From Fusarium oxysporum f. sp. lycopersici 4287 (Eukaryota; Ascomycota; Sordariomycetes; Hypocreales; Nectriaceae), in the NCBI RefSeq assembly GCF_000149955.1, contig NC_030989.1:3109839-3173838 (forward strand): a stretch of 64,000 nucleotides of DNA, in the 5' to 3' direction. How positions within the stretch are numbered: position 1 is the first letter of the stretch; each line of letters opens with the position of its first letter. The notes beneath the pieces were generated by a model, which was given only the letters and a program-made list of their open reading frames with translations, did no database searches and had not been told where the DNA came from. A program made the position numbers and the translations under genes. Shown here piece by piece: positions 41,687-54,091 of the stretch.

Positions 41687-42329
41687 GATTTTGGCAGAGA
41701 GGATTCAACTCGATTTCCTCTAATGTCAAAAGTGGCACTCTCAGGTTAAATACAGAGAAAACCTGACGACGAATGTGGGGTCGTATTTAAAAGTGGAGAC
41801 AAACTTGAGGGTCCAATTGAAAGGAAGAAGAATATCGTAGTGTCAGCATGCTTTGAGGTAAAGGGCCGACAGCAGCTTCTATTCGATGACCTTCTCCCTT
41901 TCGATCTCTGGCTGAAACAGAAAACAGGGCTGATATGAGAAAAAGAAGGGAGAGAGAGAAAAAAAGTCTTCTAGAAGGTTTCGTTGTTCTTTCTGGTGAC
42001 AGGGTACAGTTGTTGATGCCTAACGCAACGCAGTATGCAACCCGAGCTATGCTTAGTAGAGACTACTCTTGCGCCCAGTCCTCGCCCGGCTCGAGTGAAT
42101 TTTGTGGCTGTGCCAAGATGTCAGCTGAATGTCTACCACTCGAAAGTAGAAGCCTGCTAACGCTCTGGTCATTTATGACCACCCAGTGACGTTTTTGGTA
42201 AGGACTCATCTTCGACTTGCGGGTATTAAAAAAGAAGCTTCTGCTAAGATCTTGTTATTCCCCCACATTTTGGGCTGACTTGGCTTTTTTTCTCTCCCGG
42301 ATTCAACCCTGCCAAGACAGAATGTCGAT
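41687..42329. promoter_or_regulatory. Divergent promoter region, permease and membrane protein
   Basis: Non-coding region between two divergently transcribed membrane protein genes. An 84-codon frame at 41935-42189 starts in a purine-rich tract and is unconvincing. Confidence 0.45.
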
Positions 42330-44181
42330 ATGCCTGCGCTTTCTGCCACCGATGCGGCTGAGGCAATAGCAAATAGTGTGCTTTTTTCGCGGGCAGCGAA
42401 TGAGACTGGTGATGCGCTGCAGGTTATTTGCGCATGGCCTGTTTCTGGTCAATATGGCACTGGTACTCGAGTTCTGTGAGTTTAATTGCTGGTCGTTTGA
42501 CGCAAAGCTAATAATTATTTAGATACTACGTTCTCATTGCTGCATGTCTTGTCGCGAGGAGGGAAGAATGGCTCGTGAATCCTTGTTTGGCCGCTGCGTT
42601 GGTGCTGCCAGCCGTTGCCGCTATTCACGGCATAGTTTTGACGGCAATGCACAATCCTGGTGAGCAATAAACCCGAAATCGAGAAGTCCTCGAACTGATT
42701 GGCACAGATGCGGTCGACATGGATATTTATGGTGCTTTTCAGCTTTGCGCTATTGGTATTCTGGCAGCGCCGGTGACGGTAATGCTGTCAAAGACATACT
42801 TTAATGATCCTGGTCGAAATACCATTTTTCTGTGGACATTTCTGCTATTGATTGGTAAGTTAAACTTTGGCAATAGCTGTTCCAATTTCTTACCGGAGGT
42901 AAGGTCTTTTGAGTATGACAATTGAGTTTTATCGCATCGAAACTCACTCCTGTTCAACCGACGCATCAGGCAACCCGGTATCACCAAACGCATCAAAGTT
43001 TCACTACATCGAAGGAAACAACTGTAACCTGACCTGTTCCACGCAAAACGGGCCATCATCTCCAATGCGAGGCGGATCCGCGAACAACATCTATGTCATA
43101 CCAGCGCCGCATACCCTCACATTCGGTACCGCGACTTTACTCGCTGCAGCATGTTGCGTACACGCTGTTCTATGTCTCATTTCCATGTGGGATAGAGTGC
43201 TTGAAATCAATTGGCGCCGAAGATTCGGAAAGCAGAACGACGACGCGGCAAGTGAGGATGATGAAAGTGCTAACAAGGGCGTTATGAAGAAGGTCAACGA
43301 TACTATTGGCTTCTTCCTTCGTATCCTAGCAATCCCCGTTTTTGGTGGCGCTGGCTTGGCTATACTTATTGTGGGCGAGATTAACTTTTTCAGCCCTCAA
43401 GTTAACTACCAGACTGAGCCAATGGCCAATATCGGTAAGCATACCCCAGTACTATTTGAATTTTACTAATATTTGGTTTCTTCAAGGCCAATGGGCGCCT
43501 ATTACCGGTACTGCGATGGCCATGGTCGGTTCGCTTTATCTCCTTCTAGCAAGACACGCAGATCAAGCAGGCGAACCATATCCGTCGCATCATTGCAATT
43601 GTTCTCATTGTCACTTTAACGATGACATAAGCCAAGTCTCTCACCAAGAGAGTATTTCTTCACTGAATAGCCATCATATCACATTAACTGTCACAAACAC
43701 CGATACTCGTACGAATAACCAACTCTCACCGCACCTCGATCCAACTCAACCACGGTCTTCAATCTCCACCCGACTTCGAGACCCCTCAGTTTACGAAGAG
43801 CACAACCAACCCCCCCGCAACCCCTACAGACAGAAAATAGAGAATGCATTCTTCAGATTCGGCGAGATGATTGGTACCCCAGCACATGACTTCATCACCG
43901 AACCTAAAGTCAAAAGACCAGATCGTGTTGATCTACCGATGATACCAGGGGAAGAGTTTCGAAATGTGCGTGTATCTGCTGTTGAAATTGAGAGAGATCA
44001 ACACCAAGATGATGAGTTGAGTCCTGTAAGGTCAAGACCTGGGAGTTTTATAGGCAGCGATGCTTCTGTGCAAGGTGTTGGAAGATCTACGTCAATGCCT
44101 ATATCAGCGCCGCCACTTGCTGTGACAAGACCGAGGTCGAGTACAAGTCCTAGACCGAGACCTGCTTCTTTGTATCACTAG
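42330..44181 (+). CDS. Multi-pass membrane protein, uncharacterised
   Basis: Five exons (42330-42475, 42523-42659, 42708-42854, 42904-43434, 43487-44181) give 551 residues. All four introns are 47-52 nt with GTAAG or GTGAG donors. The N-terminal half has several hydrophobic segments (VLIAACLVARREEWLV, AALVLPAVAAIHGIVL, QLCAIGILAAPVTVML, FLWTFLLLIGLLSM), a cysteine-containing lumenal loop (HSCSTD, NNCNLTCS) and further helices (FGTATLLAAACCVHAVLC, ILAIPVFGGAGLAILIVG, GTAMAMVGSLYLL). The C-terminal 200 residues are hydrophilic, His-rich at first (HHCNCSHCHF) and then Ser/Pro/Arg-rich. No named family recognised; similar proteins appear in many filamentous ascomycetes. An out-of-frame ATG eight bases upstream was not used. 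Confidence 0.78.
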
Positions 44182-44253
44182 CGTAGTGGGAGCTGATTTA
44201 ATTTTTTTCTTGTTGAAAGATATTATTATTATTATAGAATATTATGTTAAAAC

Positions 44254-45749
44254 TTATGCTTTGGCATCGGGATCTTGGTCTTTTGTTGAAGACAGCTCAC
44301 CAGCTGTGACCGTGATCTCGTGGCTGTGCTCTAGTCCAGATAACACAATCCATGTCGGTACGATACACAGAATAGTGATTCCAAAGTTAAGACCAATACT
44401 GACAAAGTGGTTGGCGTTGCCTTCAGACTGCATACTGTTTATCGTTAGCGTTTGTTCATAATAAGTAGGTATATAAAGTGACACTTACGCCCAGGCAACG
44501 GTTTGGCCCAAAGCCTCAAATCCTCGGAGAATACCGCAGTGATAGGACAAAGAGGAAATATCAGTCGTGTACTGTCCGACAAGCCAATACAAGAACTGCT
44601 GGAAAGCTTGACCTCCAAATTGCCAGAAGAAGATGAGGGTATAAGCCTTGCCGAAACCGCCCTTGAACCAATCAAAAACAGGCGGCTCCTCAGCGTCGTA
44701 GAATTGCTTCTGGAGAATGGAAGCCCAGATCCATGTACCGATGAGAATGAAGATGATCGAAGCGAACGCAATTCTAGCGCGAGTCTTGATGAAGATGGAT
44801 TGGCGATCCAACAAACCAGCAATCAGGAATGAGCTGATAATTCCGGAGAAGTTGGTGAAGAACGATGAAAAGGCGCGAGCTCGAACGGTGAAGTAGGTTG
44901 TCAACCAAGTGCTCATAAAGCCATTGTAAAAGTAACTGATGAAGAAAGCAGGGATCAACAGAAGCATGCGTTTGGTGACAAGGAGCGACAGAACAGCCTT
45001 GAACTCGGCCAACCAAGAGGGTTGCTTATGAACGACGACGAGCGTGCGGTCTTTTCGCTGAACCTTCTCCGCAGGGCTCAGAAGTAAAGCGATGGGTAGA
45101 CCGAGACACATTATGACAATGAAGACGATATAAGTCGCTGAGCTGACGGATCCTTTCGATGAAGTTTGCGCGTTGAGACCGAGATTAATGGCGCCTCCGA
45201 CAATTGGGCCGGCTGCCTTGGCAGTTTGCCAAATGGCTATTCCTTGTTAGTTCATGCTAAATAATTCCATATCCAATCTCATAACTTACCAAGATAAAAT
45301 GCACGATCCTTGGGACTAGGATATCCAATAATAATGGCTGCCTCAGCCGCCCAAAAGAAACCGGCCGAAATACCACAGAGCGCACTTCCAAAAAGCAAAA
45401 ACCACGTCTTTGGCGCAACATTATTCGTATAAAGACCAGCGCCATAAATCGGATATCCAATAGCTCCTAGGGCCAGACCATACCGTAAACCAATTCTGTT
45501 GTTGATCGCACCAGCTGCTATACAAACAGCCGCGAATAATCCGTAGACAAGCGCGTTAGCGGCTGACACGGCGTATGGTTCAGCTGCTCCTCCGGCGCCA
45601 AGGCCACCGAGGGCGTCCCACATTCCGGGAGCAGTGAATGAAACTCCGCATGCTATAGCAATCTGGAAGGGGATTGAGCGGAAGAATGATGGTTTTGTGG
45701 GGGAGGCGGTTGGGTGGTCGATGACGGAGCCATCGTGTGAGGAGGCCAT
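44254..45749 (-). CDS. UNC93-like MFS membrane protein
   Basis: Exons 45749-45290, 45242-44489 and 44434-44254 give 464 residues; introns are 47 and 54 nt with GTAAGT donors. The protein has the fold of fungal UNC93/Ion channel regulatory proteins: PGMWDALGGLGAGG in the first loop, NALVYGLFAAVCIAAG, a repeated pseudo-symmetric half beginning near SLLVTKRMLLLIPAFFISYF, and QFGGQAFQQFLYWLVGQYT. About eleven membrane segments are visible and the C-terminus is short and acidic. Such proteins resemble MFS carriers, but most have no proven substrate. It is convergent with the preceding orphan membrane protein, whose stop is about 70 bp away. Confidence 0.85.
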
Positions 45750-46838
45750 TTTGAGAAGCAGCCAACGGGCAAGAAGTGAGAAAAGACTTGAAGATTACAC
45801 AATAGGCGATTCATCAATTCTATTATATGTCTCTATGAATATTGCGTGCGATTGCGTGCTCGATTAACTCGTCCCTCTCCCTGGCTCGATCACCATTGAA
45901 ACCATACTAAAGGGGGCTATTGATGGGGATAATGAGAACTAGTTTCCGTGAGGACCCATCGGCAATCTTGTACCTGCAGTAAGAGAGTTTTCATCGTCTT
46001 TAATGCAGGAAGATCAGCCCTGTAGTGTTGCCGCTGATGGTAGACTGTGCAGCTGCACTACCCCAGGTTTCATGACACGAAGACCCTTTCTTTGAAAAAT
46101 TCAATTGGTGATCGTGAGAGCTTTACTTGTTGACGATTCAGATCGAAATCTCTTCATCGCCGAGTACCGCCGAGCCGGGACAATTCTCATCCAGAATTAC
46201 ATAAAAGTAATTGGATAATTGGGTCTCATCGGTGTTGAAGTGGATTTTTGAAAGAAACGATCCATTTTTGCCACCGAGTGGCATTCAAGAGGCCCAGTGA
46301 TACACTTCGAACGGTATCAACGAGTTAGCTTTCATTAAAGACTACAGTCAGAAACACCGTTGCATATGCATGTACGACATAGTTCATCAGATAACAAAAA
46401 ACTCCATTAAAACCGTTATTTTCTATGGTTCCTTAAATGACGCCGGAGGCTTGTTTTAGCGGGCCGCGGCGCCACTTCCGGCTGCCGGGCCGTTTCGTCA
46501 TCGTCAAAACCAAAAACCAAAAACTCACCTCGCCTATCTTATCGGAGCTTCACCTTGAGCACTATACTATCTACCCTAAGCTCAATTGAAGATCGTAGAA
46601 ACTTGGCACTTATATGCGCCTTAATCCTGCAACACCTCAAGACAGGTTTTCATCGGATACTCCGTGCCGATCATGCATTGGCATTTGCACATGAGCCTCG
46701 GCAACGGTTAGACCCCTCTTTGGAGATGGTAATGCCAAGTTTGCCATGAAGAGACACGTCAAGATAAAAGATCGTTACTGTCAAACACTTTTGTTGTTTA
46801 TACTAGCAAATATCCTGTATAAACAATATTTTGCTATA
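45750..46838. other. Long divergent intergenic region
   Basis: Lies upstream of the UNC93-like gene (minus) and the DUF4185-like gene (plus). It has a short GC-rich patch at about 46455-46495 (GGGCCGCGGCGCC and flanks) inside AT-rich DNA. No gene recognised. Confidence 0.5.
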
Positions 46839-47988
46839 ATGACTGTCGATAATACTCAACCAGAGGGTGAGAACCCGATCGGCGACATTCAGGTTGAGTT
46901 TCTTGGCACCCAAAAGTCTAGCAACACCGCCAGCCGTCGCGATTTAGGGTTCACAGGTCAACTTGGAGGAAAATGGTACGCTGTCTATGGCGATGTACTA
47001 TGGTGTGATTCAGGTGTCACTGATCCTGAAGATGATAATGAGGGATTTCATGGTATGGTCAGAAATGCTGTTTCTGCTCTGACGGATGATCCTCTTGTTG
47101 TGGAAGACCTACATCTCAATGATGATGAGCCGGTTCCTCACCAGAAGCAATTTATGCCATTCAACGAGGAGTGGGGTGAGACCAATACCTTTGGCTTTGG
47201 AGGGACGGGCATCGTGGAGGTTGATCCTGATACTGCGACTGGTGCTCTTTATTATCTCGTTGTAAGTTGTACCTATCCCTACACGATATTTTATTGACCT
47301 AAAGCTCTTTAGAATGACGATGAGCATTATAAGGGCGCTGGTGTTGCTAAAGTTGAGCTCATCGATGACGTCCCCCATATTACCGATCGCTACGGCGAGA
47401 ATGGCATCTGGTGGAATGGTGATGAGATACCCAAGTACGGCGACGTCGCAACGTATCGGGACGTCAACAGCGAATACATCTACATCCTTGGAAATCCGCC
47501 AAACCCAATCACCGACTTTCCTGATAAGCTGTACATCTACATGGCTCGCGTACCCGCAAAAGATGCCTTCGACCTTGATAAGTATGAGTACTGGTGGGGT
47601 AGACAAGAAGGATGGAAGAGCGAAGTTCTCACTACGTTCAATTGTGAGACGGCTGTTATGTGGGGTGTTGGACAAGGTCAGATTGTGTATAATAACTACT
47701 TCCAGACGTATTTCTACGTTCACCTTGATCTTTGTAAGTACGCTCCTATATGGTGGCGAATGCATTGCTGACAGACTTGCAACAGCTGGTACTGTCTTTT
47801 TGAAGACTGCTCCGAGCCCTGAAGGTCCCTGGACGGAAGGCAAAGAGATTTACAAGGATGAGCCCATCGATGGAGGTCTGGTGTATGCTGGAATAGCGTA
47901 CCCGCATCTGGATGAGTCAGGGGAGACGTTGACGATCGGTTTCACCAACAACAACTGGATCCGGGTTATCAAGGTTACTTTCACATAA
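46839..47988 (+). CDS. DUF4185-like beta-propeller protein
   Basis: Exons 46839-47261, 47313-47733 and 47786-47988 give 348 residues; introns are 51 and 52 nt with GTAAG donors. The sequence shows recurrent strands of the kind found in five-bladed propellers: KWYAVYGDVLWC, YIYILGNPPNP, KLYIYMARVP, YWWGRQEGW, MWGVGQGQIVYNNYF, VFLKTAPSPEGPW and YAGIAYPHLDESGETLTIGFTNN. The GPW and YxxYPH elements resemble DUF4185 proteins and some glycoside hydrolase propellers, but no catalytic residues can be named. There is no clear signal peptide from this ATG. An in-frame ATG 93 nt upstream would add a hydrophobic stretch (LLLFILANILY) that could serve as a membrane anchor or signal, so the true start is uncertain. 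Confidence 0.75.
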
Positions 47989-48064
47989 GATGATAAGAGA
48001 CAACGAATCAACGGAAATTATTAGTATTGTACAATCTGTTCTGTTTTGCCGCAGTGCTGTCGCA

Positions 48065-49465
48065 TTACAACTCATCATCCTTCTCTTGCTTATTCTCACA
48101 CACACCATCAAAGTCCCCATATTTCTCCATACCCGCGCTAACAATCTTTTTAAACTCCTCAAATGGACAACTGGCCCCGGGTCCGTTCTGACACAAAGGC
48201 AAGGGTCGAGGCGCAGTGTTGGCAATAAATCTGATAAACTCCTCTTTCTCAGATGTGCCGTCTTTAGCAACTGGTCTCTCACACGTCATCTTTTCCATGC
48301 CAACATGGCCTAAGAATGGAATTAAATCAGACATTTTCCAAGCTCGGACATGGTTGACGTGCGTAGTGGGAAACTCGTCGTATCCTTGACGGGAAGATGA
48401 GTTGAAGATTCCGAGCGCTGTAGCAACGAATGGAGGGACTTCGCGATGAGTGAAGTAGAAAAATAGCCGTTGTTCCTTAGGCCATCCTGATGATTCATCA
48501 CCAATCAATTCAGAGTTTTCGTCGATTTTGCTGAATAGCTTAGACTGTGAATGCAACCATGGAAAACCCAAGTAATTCGACAGGGGATTGAAAGGCCCAA
48601 CCATGTGAGCATATTTCATATCCCAGGCATATTCGTACGAAAGCCACTCCGCGTCAGAAAACAATCCGCAAATTGGAGATTTCTTTCCTCGAATTGCAGA
48701 TTCGTAGCCACAAATTGATTGAAGTGCGAAAACATCGTAGGGGGCGAGTTCGTAGTCGTCGGGTGTATACGGGCGTAAGCGTTTCGCAACGCCACTTGCG
48801 TAGTTTTTGACAAACTTCTGCTGCTGTTCCGTACCAGGCGTTTTGGAGAATTTCGAGCAGGCCTTGTGAGGAAGAAGAGCGCGTGTGCCGTTATTCAATT
48901 CCTTCTTATCGAAACGCGTAATTTCGATGCTTCCGTCTTCGGGGAAAGCTTGTAAAAATGCCTTGGCAGTGTCGTAGGTTCTGTCTTTCGTATCGGCGAT
49001 GACGCGCTTTACCGATGACGCTAGGTGTCGATAGCGCTTCACAAGGTGGTGGCCAACTTTCTTCGCGTCAACCTTGCCTGAAGGCGTGACATCTTCGAGA
49101 TGATCCTCTTCAATTGGTGAGTACCATTTGTTCAAAAATTCAAGCGGTCCTGAAAAGTCACCGCGATGCTTTTCGAGCCTGTACAGGAAAGGCTTGATGT
49201 AATCCTCATACTCGGCGTCATTGGCATAAATCGCAGCGTGTCGGATGAGATACGAAGCAGCTGTAACCGTACATCCTTCAGGTGCAGCATGCGACAATCC
49301 AAAGCCTACGGCATCGAAATAAGGCGATATTCCCGGGAGGTGGAGAAGAGGATCGAATTGATAGCCTTGGGTATGATCAAAGCTATCAATTGGCTGCTGA
49401 ATGACAGACGCGACAGCAATTGCAGGTAAAGCTGCAGCCGCAATGGCACGCAGACTGTAATGCAT
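48065..49465 (-). CDS. Secreted histidine acid phosphatase (branch 2)
   Basis: A 466-residue single-exon protein with a signal peptide (MHYSLRAIAAAALPAIAVAS). The phosphate-binding motif is LIRHAAIYAND (Arg about 75, His about 76). The usual RHGxRxP is altered to RHAAIYA, as in a divergent group of fungal phytase relatives. A second active-site segment, YFTHREVPPF, stands where HD or HE is expected. Several cysteines (GCT, ACSKF, ICGYE, ICGLF, TCERP, LCQNG, SCPF, VCEN) and one or more glycosylation sequons suit an extracellular enzyme releasing phosphate. Its stop lies 76 bp from that of the DUF4185-like gene, in convergent arrangement. Altered motif residues leave open whether it is fully active. 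Confidence 0.85.
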   Translation of the reverse strand: MHYSLRAIAAAALPAIAVASVIQQPIDSFDHTQGYQFDPLLHLPGISPYFDAVGFGLSHAAPEGCTVTAASYLIRHAAIYANDAEYEDYIKPFLYRLEKHRGDFSGPLEFLNKWYSPIEEDHLEDVTPSGKVDAKKVGHHLVKRYRHLASSVKRVIADTKDRTYDTAKAFLQAFPEDGSIEITRFDKKELNNGTRALLPHKACSKFSKTPGTEQQQKFVKNYASGVAKRLRPYTPDDYELAPYDVFALQSICGYESAIRGKKSPICGLFSDAEWLSYEYAWDMKYAHMVGPFNPLSNYLGFPWLHSQSKLFSKIDENSELIGDESSGWPKEQRLFFYFTHREVPPFVATALGIFNSSSRQGYDEFPTTHVNHVRAWKMSDLIPFLGHVGMEKMTCERPVAKDGTSEKEEFIRFIANTAPRPLPLCQNGPGASCPFEEFKKIVSAGMEKYGDFDGVCENKQEKDDEL

Positions 49466-49728
49466 CGCGAAATCAATAATGGAGAAATTATTAGTTAGGG
49501 AAAAGATTCACGAGGCTGCAGTCTTGGCCTGTTTTATTTAATGGAACAAGGTTGGGATGATCGATGACGTACAGGGAATTTGGTGGAACCTGGATGCTAA
49601 GCTTCGAAGCTAAGATAAGAAATCAGGGCCAGTGACATTGCTGAGATTAGCCTGGTGGACGCTAAACTCCGGCTTCCACGTCATTCCAAGATATCGATGC
49701 AAAAGCAAATAAAATGTTAAAGGGGGCA

Positions 49729-50955
49729 TTAATTGCCATTGTCAATCATCTTGGGCAATTGTTCAACAAACAGCGTCTTTCGAATCGCATGTACCATAAA
49801 ACCTGGGATGCGCCAATTTCCATAATGACCTACGCCTGACTTGCCGATCTGCATTCCTCCCATCGCTGTCAATGTTAGAATTGCTTTTTATCTTAGATCA
49901 GAGGATGACATACGAGTTGTTGAAGCTTTGTATGGAATCATAGGCTTTCCGAGCATTGTCTGCACCAAATTCTTGGCCATATGACCAGCCTGCGTATTGA
50001 CGAACCAAAACTGCGGTGCCTCAACATTAGACACGTCGCCAATTGCAAAAACATCCTCACGGCCTTCAATGGCGAGATATTGATCGACCTTGATATATCC
50101 ATGCGCATCGAGAAGATTAGGTGGGATGAGAGATGAGTTGGGAACTACTCCGAATGTTGGAATGAGGAGGTCTGTGACTACCGTTTTTCTGTCGGAGAAA
50201 GTGACTTTTTGCTTGCCATTGGGAAGAGTGATAGACTCATCGGCTTTGGTGTTGAGTCTGATCTTGACGCCGAGCTTCTCGAGTTGACTATGTGCTGACT
50301 TTGAGACGCTGTCGGGGCGATTGTCGAGGACTGTTGGGCCAGCATTAATCTAATCGCGTCGTCAGCTTGACTTAAGCCTGGGTGGATGATGGGAAGATTG
50401 GCTTACCAGGGTAATTTCTTTCTTGTCACCATAGTAGTCCGCCAACTCGCCTGCGACCTCTACACCAGTCGGCCCTGCACCTGCAACAATAATGGACTGA
50501 GCCTCTCCAACACGCTTTTGATACGCATGAACATAGTCCCTGGTCGCATCAGTCGATCCCCTCGACTTGAATGGCGACTCCGCTTTAGTCGAAGATCCAG
50601 TACCAATAAGGAGATAATCATAGCTGATAAAAGTCTCCTGCCCTGCTTTATAAACCTTGACCTGTTTATTATTGATATCAATGCCAGTAGCTGTACCAAC
50701 GATCAACTCAAACTTGTCGCCGTATTTGGTAAACCCAGGCGCAATGGCTTGGAAGAGCTTATCATCGGGGATGGTTCCTGGGATAATGGCGCGGGGCATA
50801 GCAAGATTCCAGAAAAAGTGCGAATCGCGAGAAATCATTGTCACTTTGTAAGATCCCACATTTTTGTTTTGCATCCCCTGAAGGAATTTGTGGGCTGTCC
50901 TGACAGAGGCGAAAGAACCGCCTATTGTGACGATGTGTTTTGGTTTTTGAGACAT
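49729..50955 (-). CDS. AMID-like FAD-dependent oxidoreductase
   Basis: Exons 50955-50407, 50349-49914 and 49865-49729 give 373 residues. Introns are 57 and 48 nt (GTAAGC and GTATGT donors). Motifs fit the pyridine-nucleotide-disulphide oxidoreductase fold of AIF-M2/AMID: an N-terminal FAD-binding glycine motif (VTIGGSFAS), SYDYLLIGTGS, a second nucleotide-binding motif GAGPTGVEVAGEL, and EDVFAIGDVS near the C-terminus. The last exon gives a basic end with GHYGNWRIPGFMV. Homologues oxidise NAD(P)H and have been linked to apoptosis-like death or ubiquinone reduction. The ATG at 50955 is chosen because relatives begin right before the glycine motif; an upstream in-frame ATG (51138) would add 61 residues with a hydrophobic patch. 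Confidence 0.88.
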
Positions 50956-51955
50956 GGTCTTTGAGTTATGTGACGGTTCAAGAAAGATTTCGCAGGTCAT
51001 GAAGTGAAAGGCGTTAGCCAAGAAACTAAGGAGCGCATTAAGAAACATTGCAGACAATATTGATGGACCTGTGTTGAGCGCGAGGACTGGTACCCACGCC
51101 ACATATTTAACGCGCATTGTATTTAGGCATTTCTCCATAATGTGCTGACAGTTGCAATCACGTTAGACAAATAAGCAATTACATATCGCCAATCATTCCT
51201 GTGTTGAAGCATCAGCTTATACATTCCCGCGCGGCTAATAGTCTAGATGACCTCAGATCTTAGTTGGACGCTACTGATGGGGCTGACATCGCACCATCGT
51301 GCCGCGCGGTAATCTGTCAGCAATGTTCCGCGGCCCTCGTTTTTATAATGGCCACGTCGATATGTTGACAGTTTCAGCTAATTCTTAGATCGATGGCTTG
51401 GATGTTTTTATCTCGCGAAATTGCAAATCAGCTAGCAAATTAAACATCCAGTTTTGAAGTTCTAACTCACTTCAAGCTTATTGAAATACGAGCCTAACGA
51501 ATACTATCGACAAGTTCCTCGATGACGGACTCTCGATGTAACATTCCTTTGACAGATAGACAGTTACGAATGGAAACATGTTCACGTCGTCGATTTGTAT
51601 ACCTCATCATCCAACCCGCAATGCTGAAAAGTAGCGAACGCATGTTCTCAGGAGTCAGCAGTTTGGGATGGAATGAGAAGGTATAGGGTAGCCTGTTCAC
51701 TCGACTCGATTCGTATTCCTCGACCACACCCTTTGCCCAACCCGTTAATTCAACTTTACTTAAGTCCTACCCCATTTATATAATTGCCAAGCCTCTTTTC
51801 AGCCTATTCCAGGCAGCATCAGATTATAATTCACAGTAAGGACGATTTGTCTGGGGTTGTGCTTACGTCACGTGACTACACCGCCTAGCCTAACCCCTCT
51901 ATATTTGACGACTGCAACTATCGTCAGTTCCTGTTCGGCTGCCAAACTTCCAACC
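50956..51955. promoter_or_regulatory. Divergent intergenic region, AMID-like and HET genes
   Basis: A 1-kb region between divergent genes. A 77-codon frame (51494-51727, minus) has no recognisable homology. An open frame runs into the HET gene from 51857, but it lies in likely 5' leader. Confidence 0.45.
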
Positions 51956-54091
51956 ATGGCTTCAGAAGAATCAGCACCACCGAAAACGGTCTTGGTGTTC
52001 AGCAAAAAATCACCCGAGGAGGCCGCTATTTTTGGCCTTCGAGGGAGTGACATCCAGAATCTCAGAGCTGAACCGGTCCCTGGCCCCCCCGCTACGCCCG
52101 ATGAATGGGGGTTTACGAGCCCAACGGCAGATGGAATCTGCAAATACTGCCAACTCATGCTTCATCCAGATCCACCACAGCTTATCCAGCATCAGCCCAA
52201 TGTAATGCACCTGATCAACTCAGGCGACACGTGCTCGACCTGCAAATGGCTGGAAATTAGCATACAGCGTGGTGCCGCGTCAGTGCTAGCTGAATTTCAG
52301 CGAGGCAACCCGGAGTTATGTGACGAGAACAACTTCTCAAGGCCTGTTACTGTCGAGTTGACCAAGCACGAGAAGTATATCATGGCAGTTGGTTGGGTTG
52401 GAGATAGGAAGCTCTACACGAATGGCGGAGTGCCTTTGACGATATCTTCGCCATCTCGTCTTGGTATGTCATCATCGCGACTCAAGAAGATATATCTCAT
52501 ACGTTAAATAGGAAGTCTTGCTACTCGAAGATTCTGGATTCCTCACTATGAACTGGATGAATCAGAGCCTTTTAAGCGGCAAGATACACTGAAGATGTGG
52601 CTGAAGGAATGCGAATCTCATGAACAGTGTATCAAATCTCTTCCTAATACCAAAGAAGCAAAACTTCCAACGCGCGTGCTAGACCTGACTGGAAGTTCGG
52701 ACATCCCATCAGATCCCAATGACATCAAGATCAAACTACGAGAGACGGAGGAGGGAGAAACTGGAACTTATACGGCTTTGAGCTACTGCTGGGGTGCCAA
52801 CCCAGATCTCCATTTCAAAACGACAAGTGAGAATCTACAAAAGCACAAAGAGGGAATCAGTTTCTTCGACTTGCCTTTGACGCAAAGGGAGACTATCCTC
52901 GCGACACTCTATCTAGGAATCCGATATCTTTGGATCGATGGCTTGTGCATTATTCAAGACTCCCGCCAAGACTGGGAAGCCGAGTCTGTCAAGATGGGAT
53001 CTGTTTATACGAACGCACATCTCACACTAGCAGCTACTTCATCCGATACCCCAGATATGGGTCTTCTTCTCCCCTTCCAAGGCGCCGAGTGTGTCAAGAT
53101 CCACGGGGAGACGGTTAGTGTTCGGATGGAGACACATCGAGAGCTTGATAGGATGTCGGAGCCTTTGAATACTAGAGGCTGGACACTTCAAGAAGCTGTG
53201 CTAGCATCGAGGATTGTCTGTTTTGGCAAGGAGCAGTGGCTTTGGAAATGTCCTAGCCGGTACGCTACGGAGGACGGACTGATCGATGGATCGCGAGACA
53301 TTGATGGTGGTCTGATTCAGTGGGCTGATATAGTGCAGCAAGGTCCTGGAGAGGATGGAAAGAACTATCTGCGACATTGGTATCAGATGGTGACAAACTA
53401 CTCAAATCGTGATCTGACTTACCAAAGCGACAAATGGAACGCTATCGCTGGCCTCACAGACATGTTCATAAAGCAGACCGGCTATACTCACCTGGCAGGC
53501 CTATGGGAAGAGGATATCGCAAATGGACTTGTGTGGGAAGCGAAAATGCGTGGGGTGATCCGTGAGCCAGGAAGCATCCCGTCATGGTCCTGGATGTCTG
53601 TGAAAGGCGGGATCAAGGGCTATGTACACACGACCCCCACACTCTCTATGATTGAGCTTTTAGAGAGTGATTTGCAGTGGAAAGAAACTCCACTTGCGTC
53701 CCCTCTGACAGTCGCTCGCTTGACAGTCAAAGGAAAGATCATCCAGGCAACATTGGGGCCACGCTCTGTTACACAGGAATCTCGGCACCACGTTCTTGCA
53801 GCCCCGGGAGGCAACGAAATCTTTGGGGAGGCGTTTCTGGATAGCAGAATTCCTGATGGGGCGGAGATGCCGACTGTGTCGTGCCTTTTTGTAATGGAAG
53901 TCCCTGAGAAGAAGGAATACTTTACGTTACTTCTCACAGGGTCATCAGGCGATGAAGTAGGCAGCCAGGAGAAGGGTATGACAAGGCTTGGGATTGGAGT
54001 TTTCTGGACAAGGTCCAGATTTTACAGCAACAGGACTGAAGGCGACGTGATCTTGGAGAAGGCTTCTGAGGCTACAGTAGTGCTGGTATAG
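51956..54091 (+). CDS. HET-domain protein (heterokaryon incompatibility type)
   Basis: Exons 51956-52463 and 52512-54091 give 695 residues; the 48-nt intron has a GTATGT donor and a TAG acceptor. The N-terminal region has paired CxxC motifs (CKYC near 61 and CSTC near 92), often present before HET domains. The HET domain carries its three conserved blocks: YTALSYCWG (about 256-264), YLWIDGLCIIQD (about 308-319) with VYTNAHLTLAA after it, and RGWTLQEAVLASRIVCF. The C-terminal part ends in a beta-rich region without recognised partners. HET proteins trigger compartment death when unlike strains fuse. The ATG at 51956 lies in a good context (ACCATGG); an upstream in-frame ATG at 51857 is less likely. 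Confidence 0.9.

Noticed and set aside
44220..44237. Short TAT/ATT trinucleotide run
   Set aside because: A few units in a 3' flank, too short and ordinary to interpret.
47109..47843. 244-codon minus-strand frame across the DUF4185-like gene
   Set aside because: It crosses both introns and opposes a spliced protein with coherent propeller motifs.
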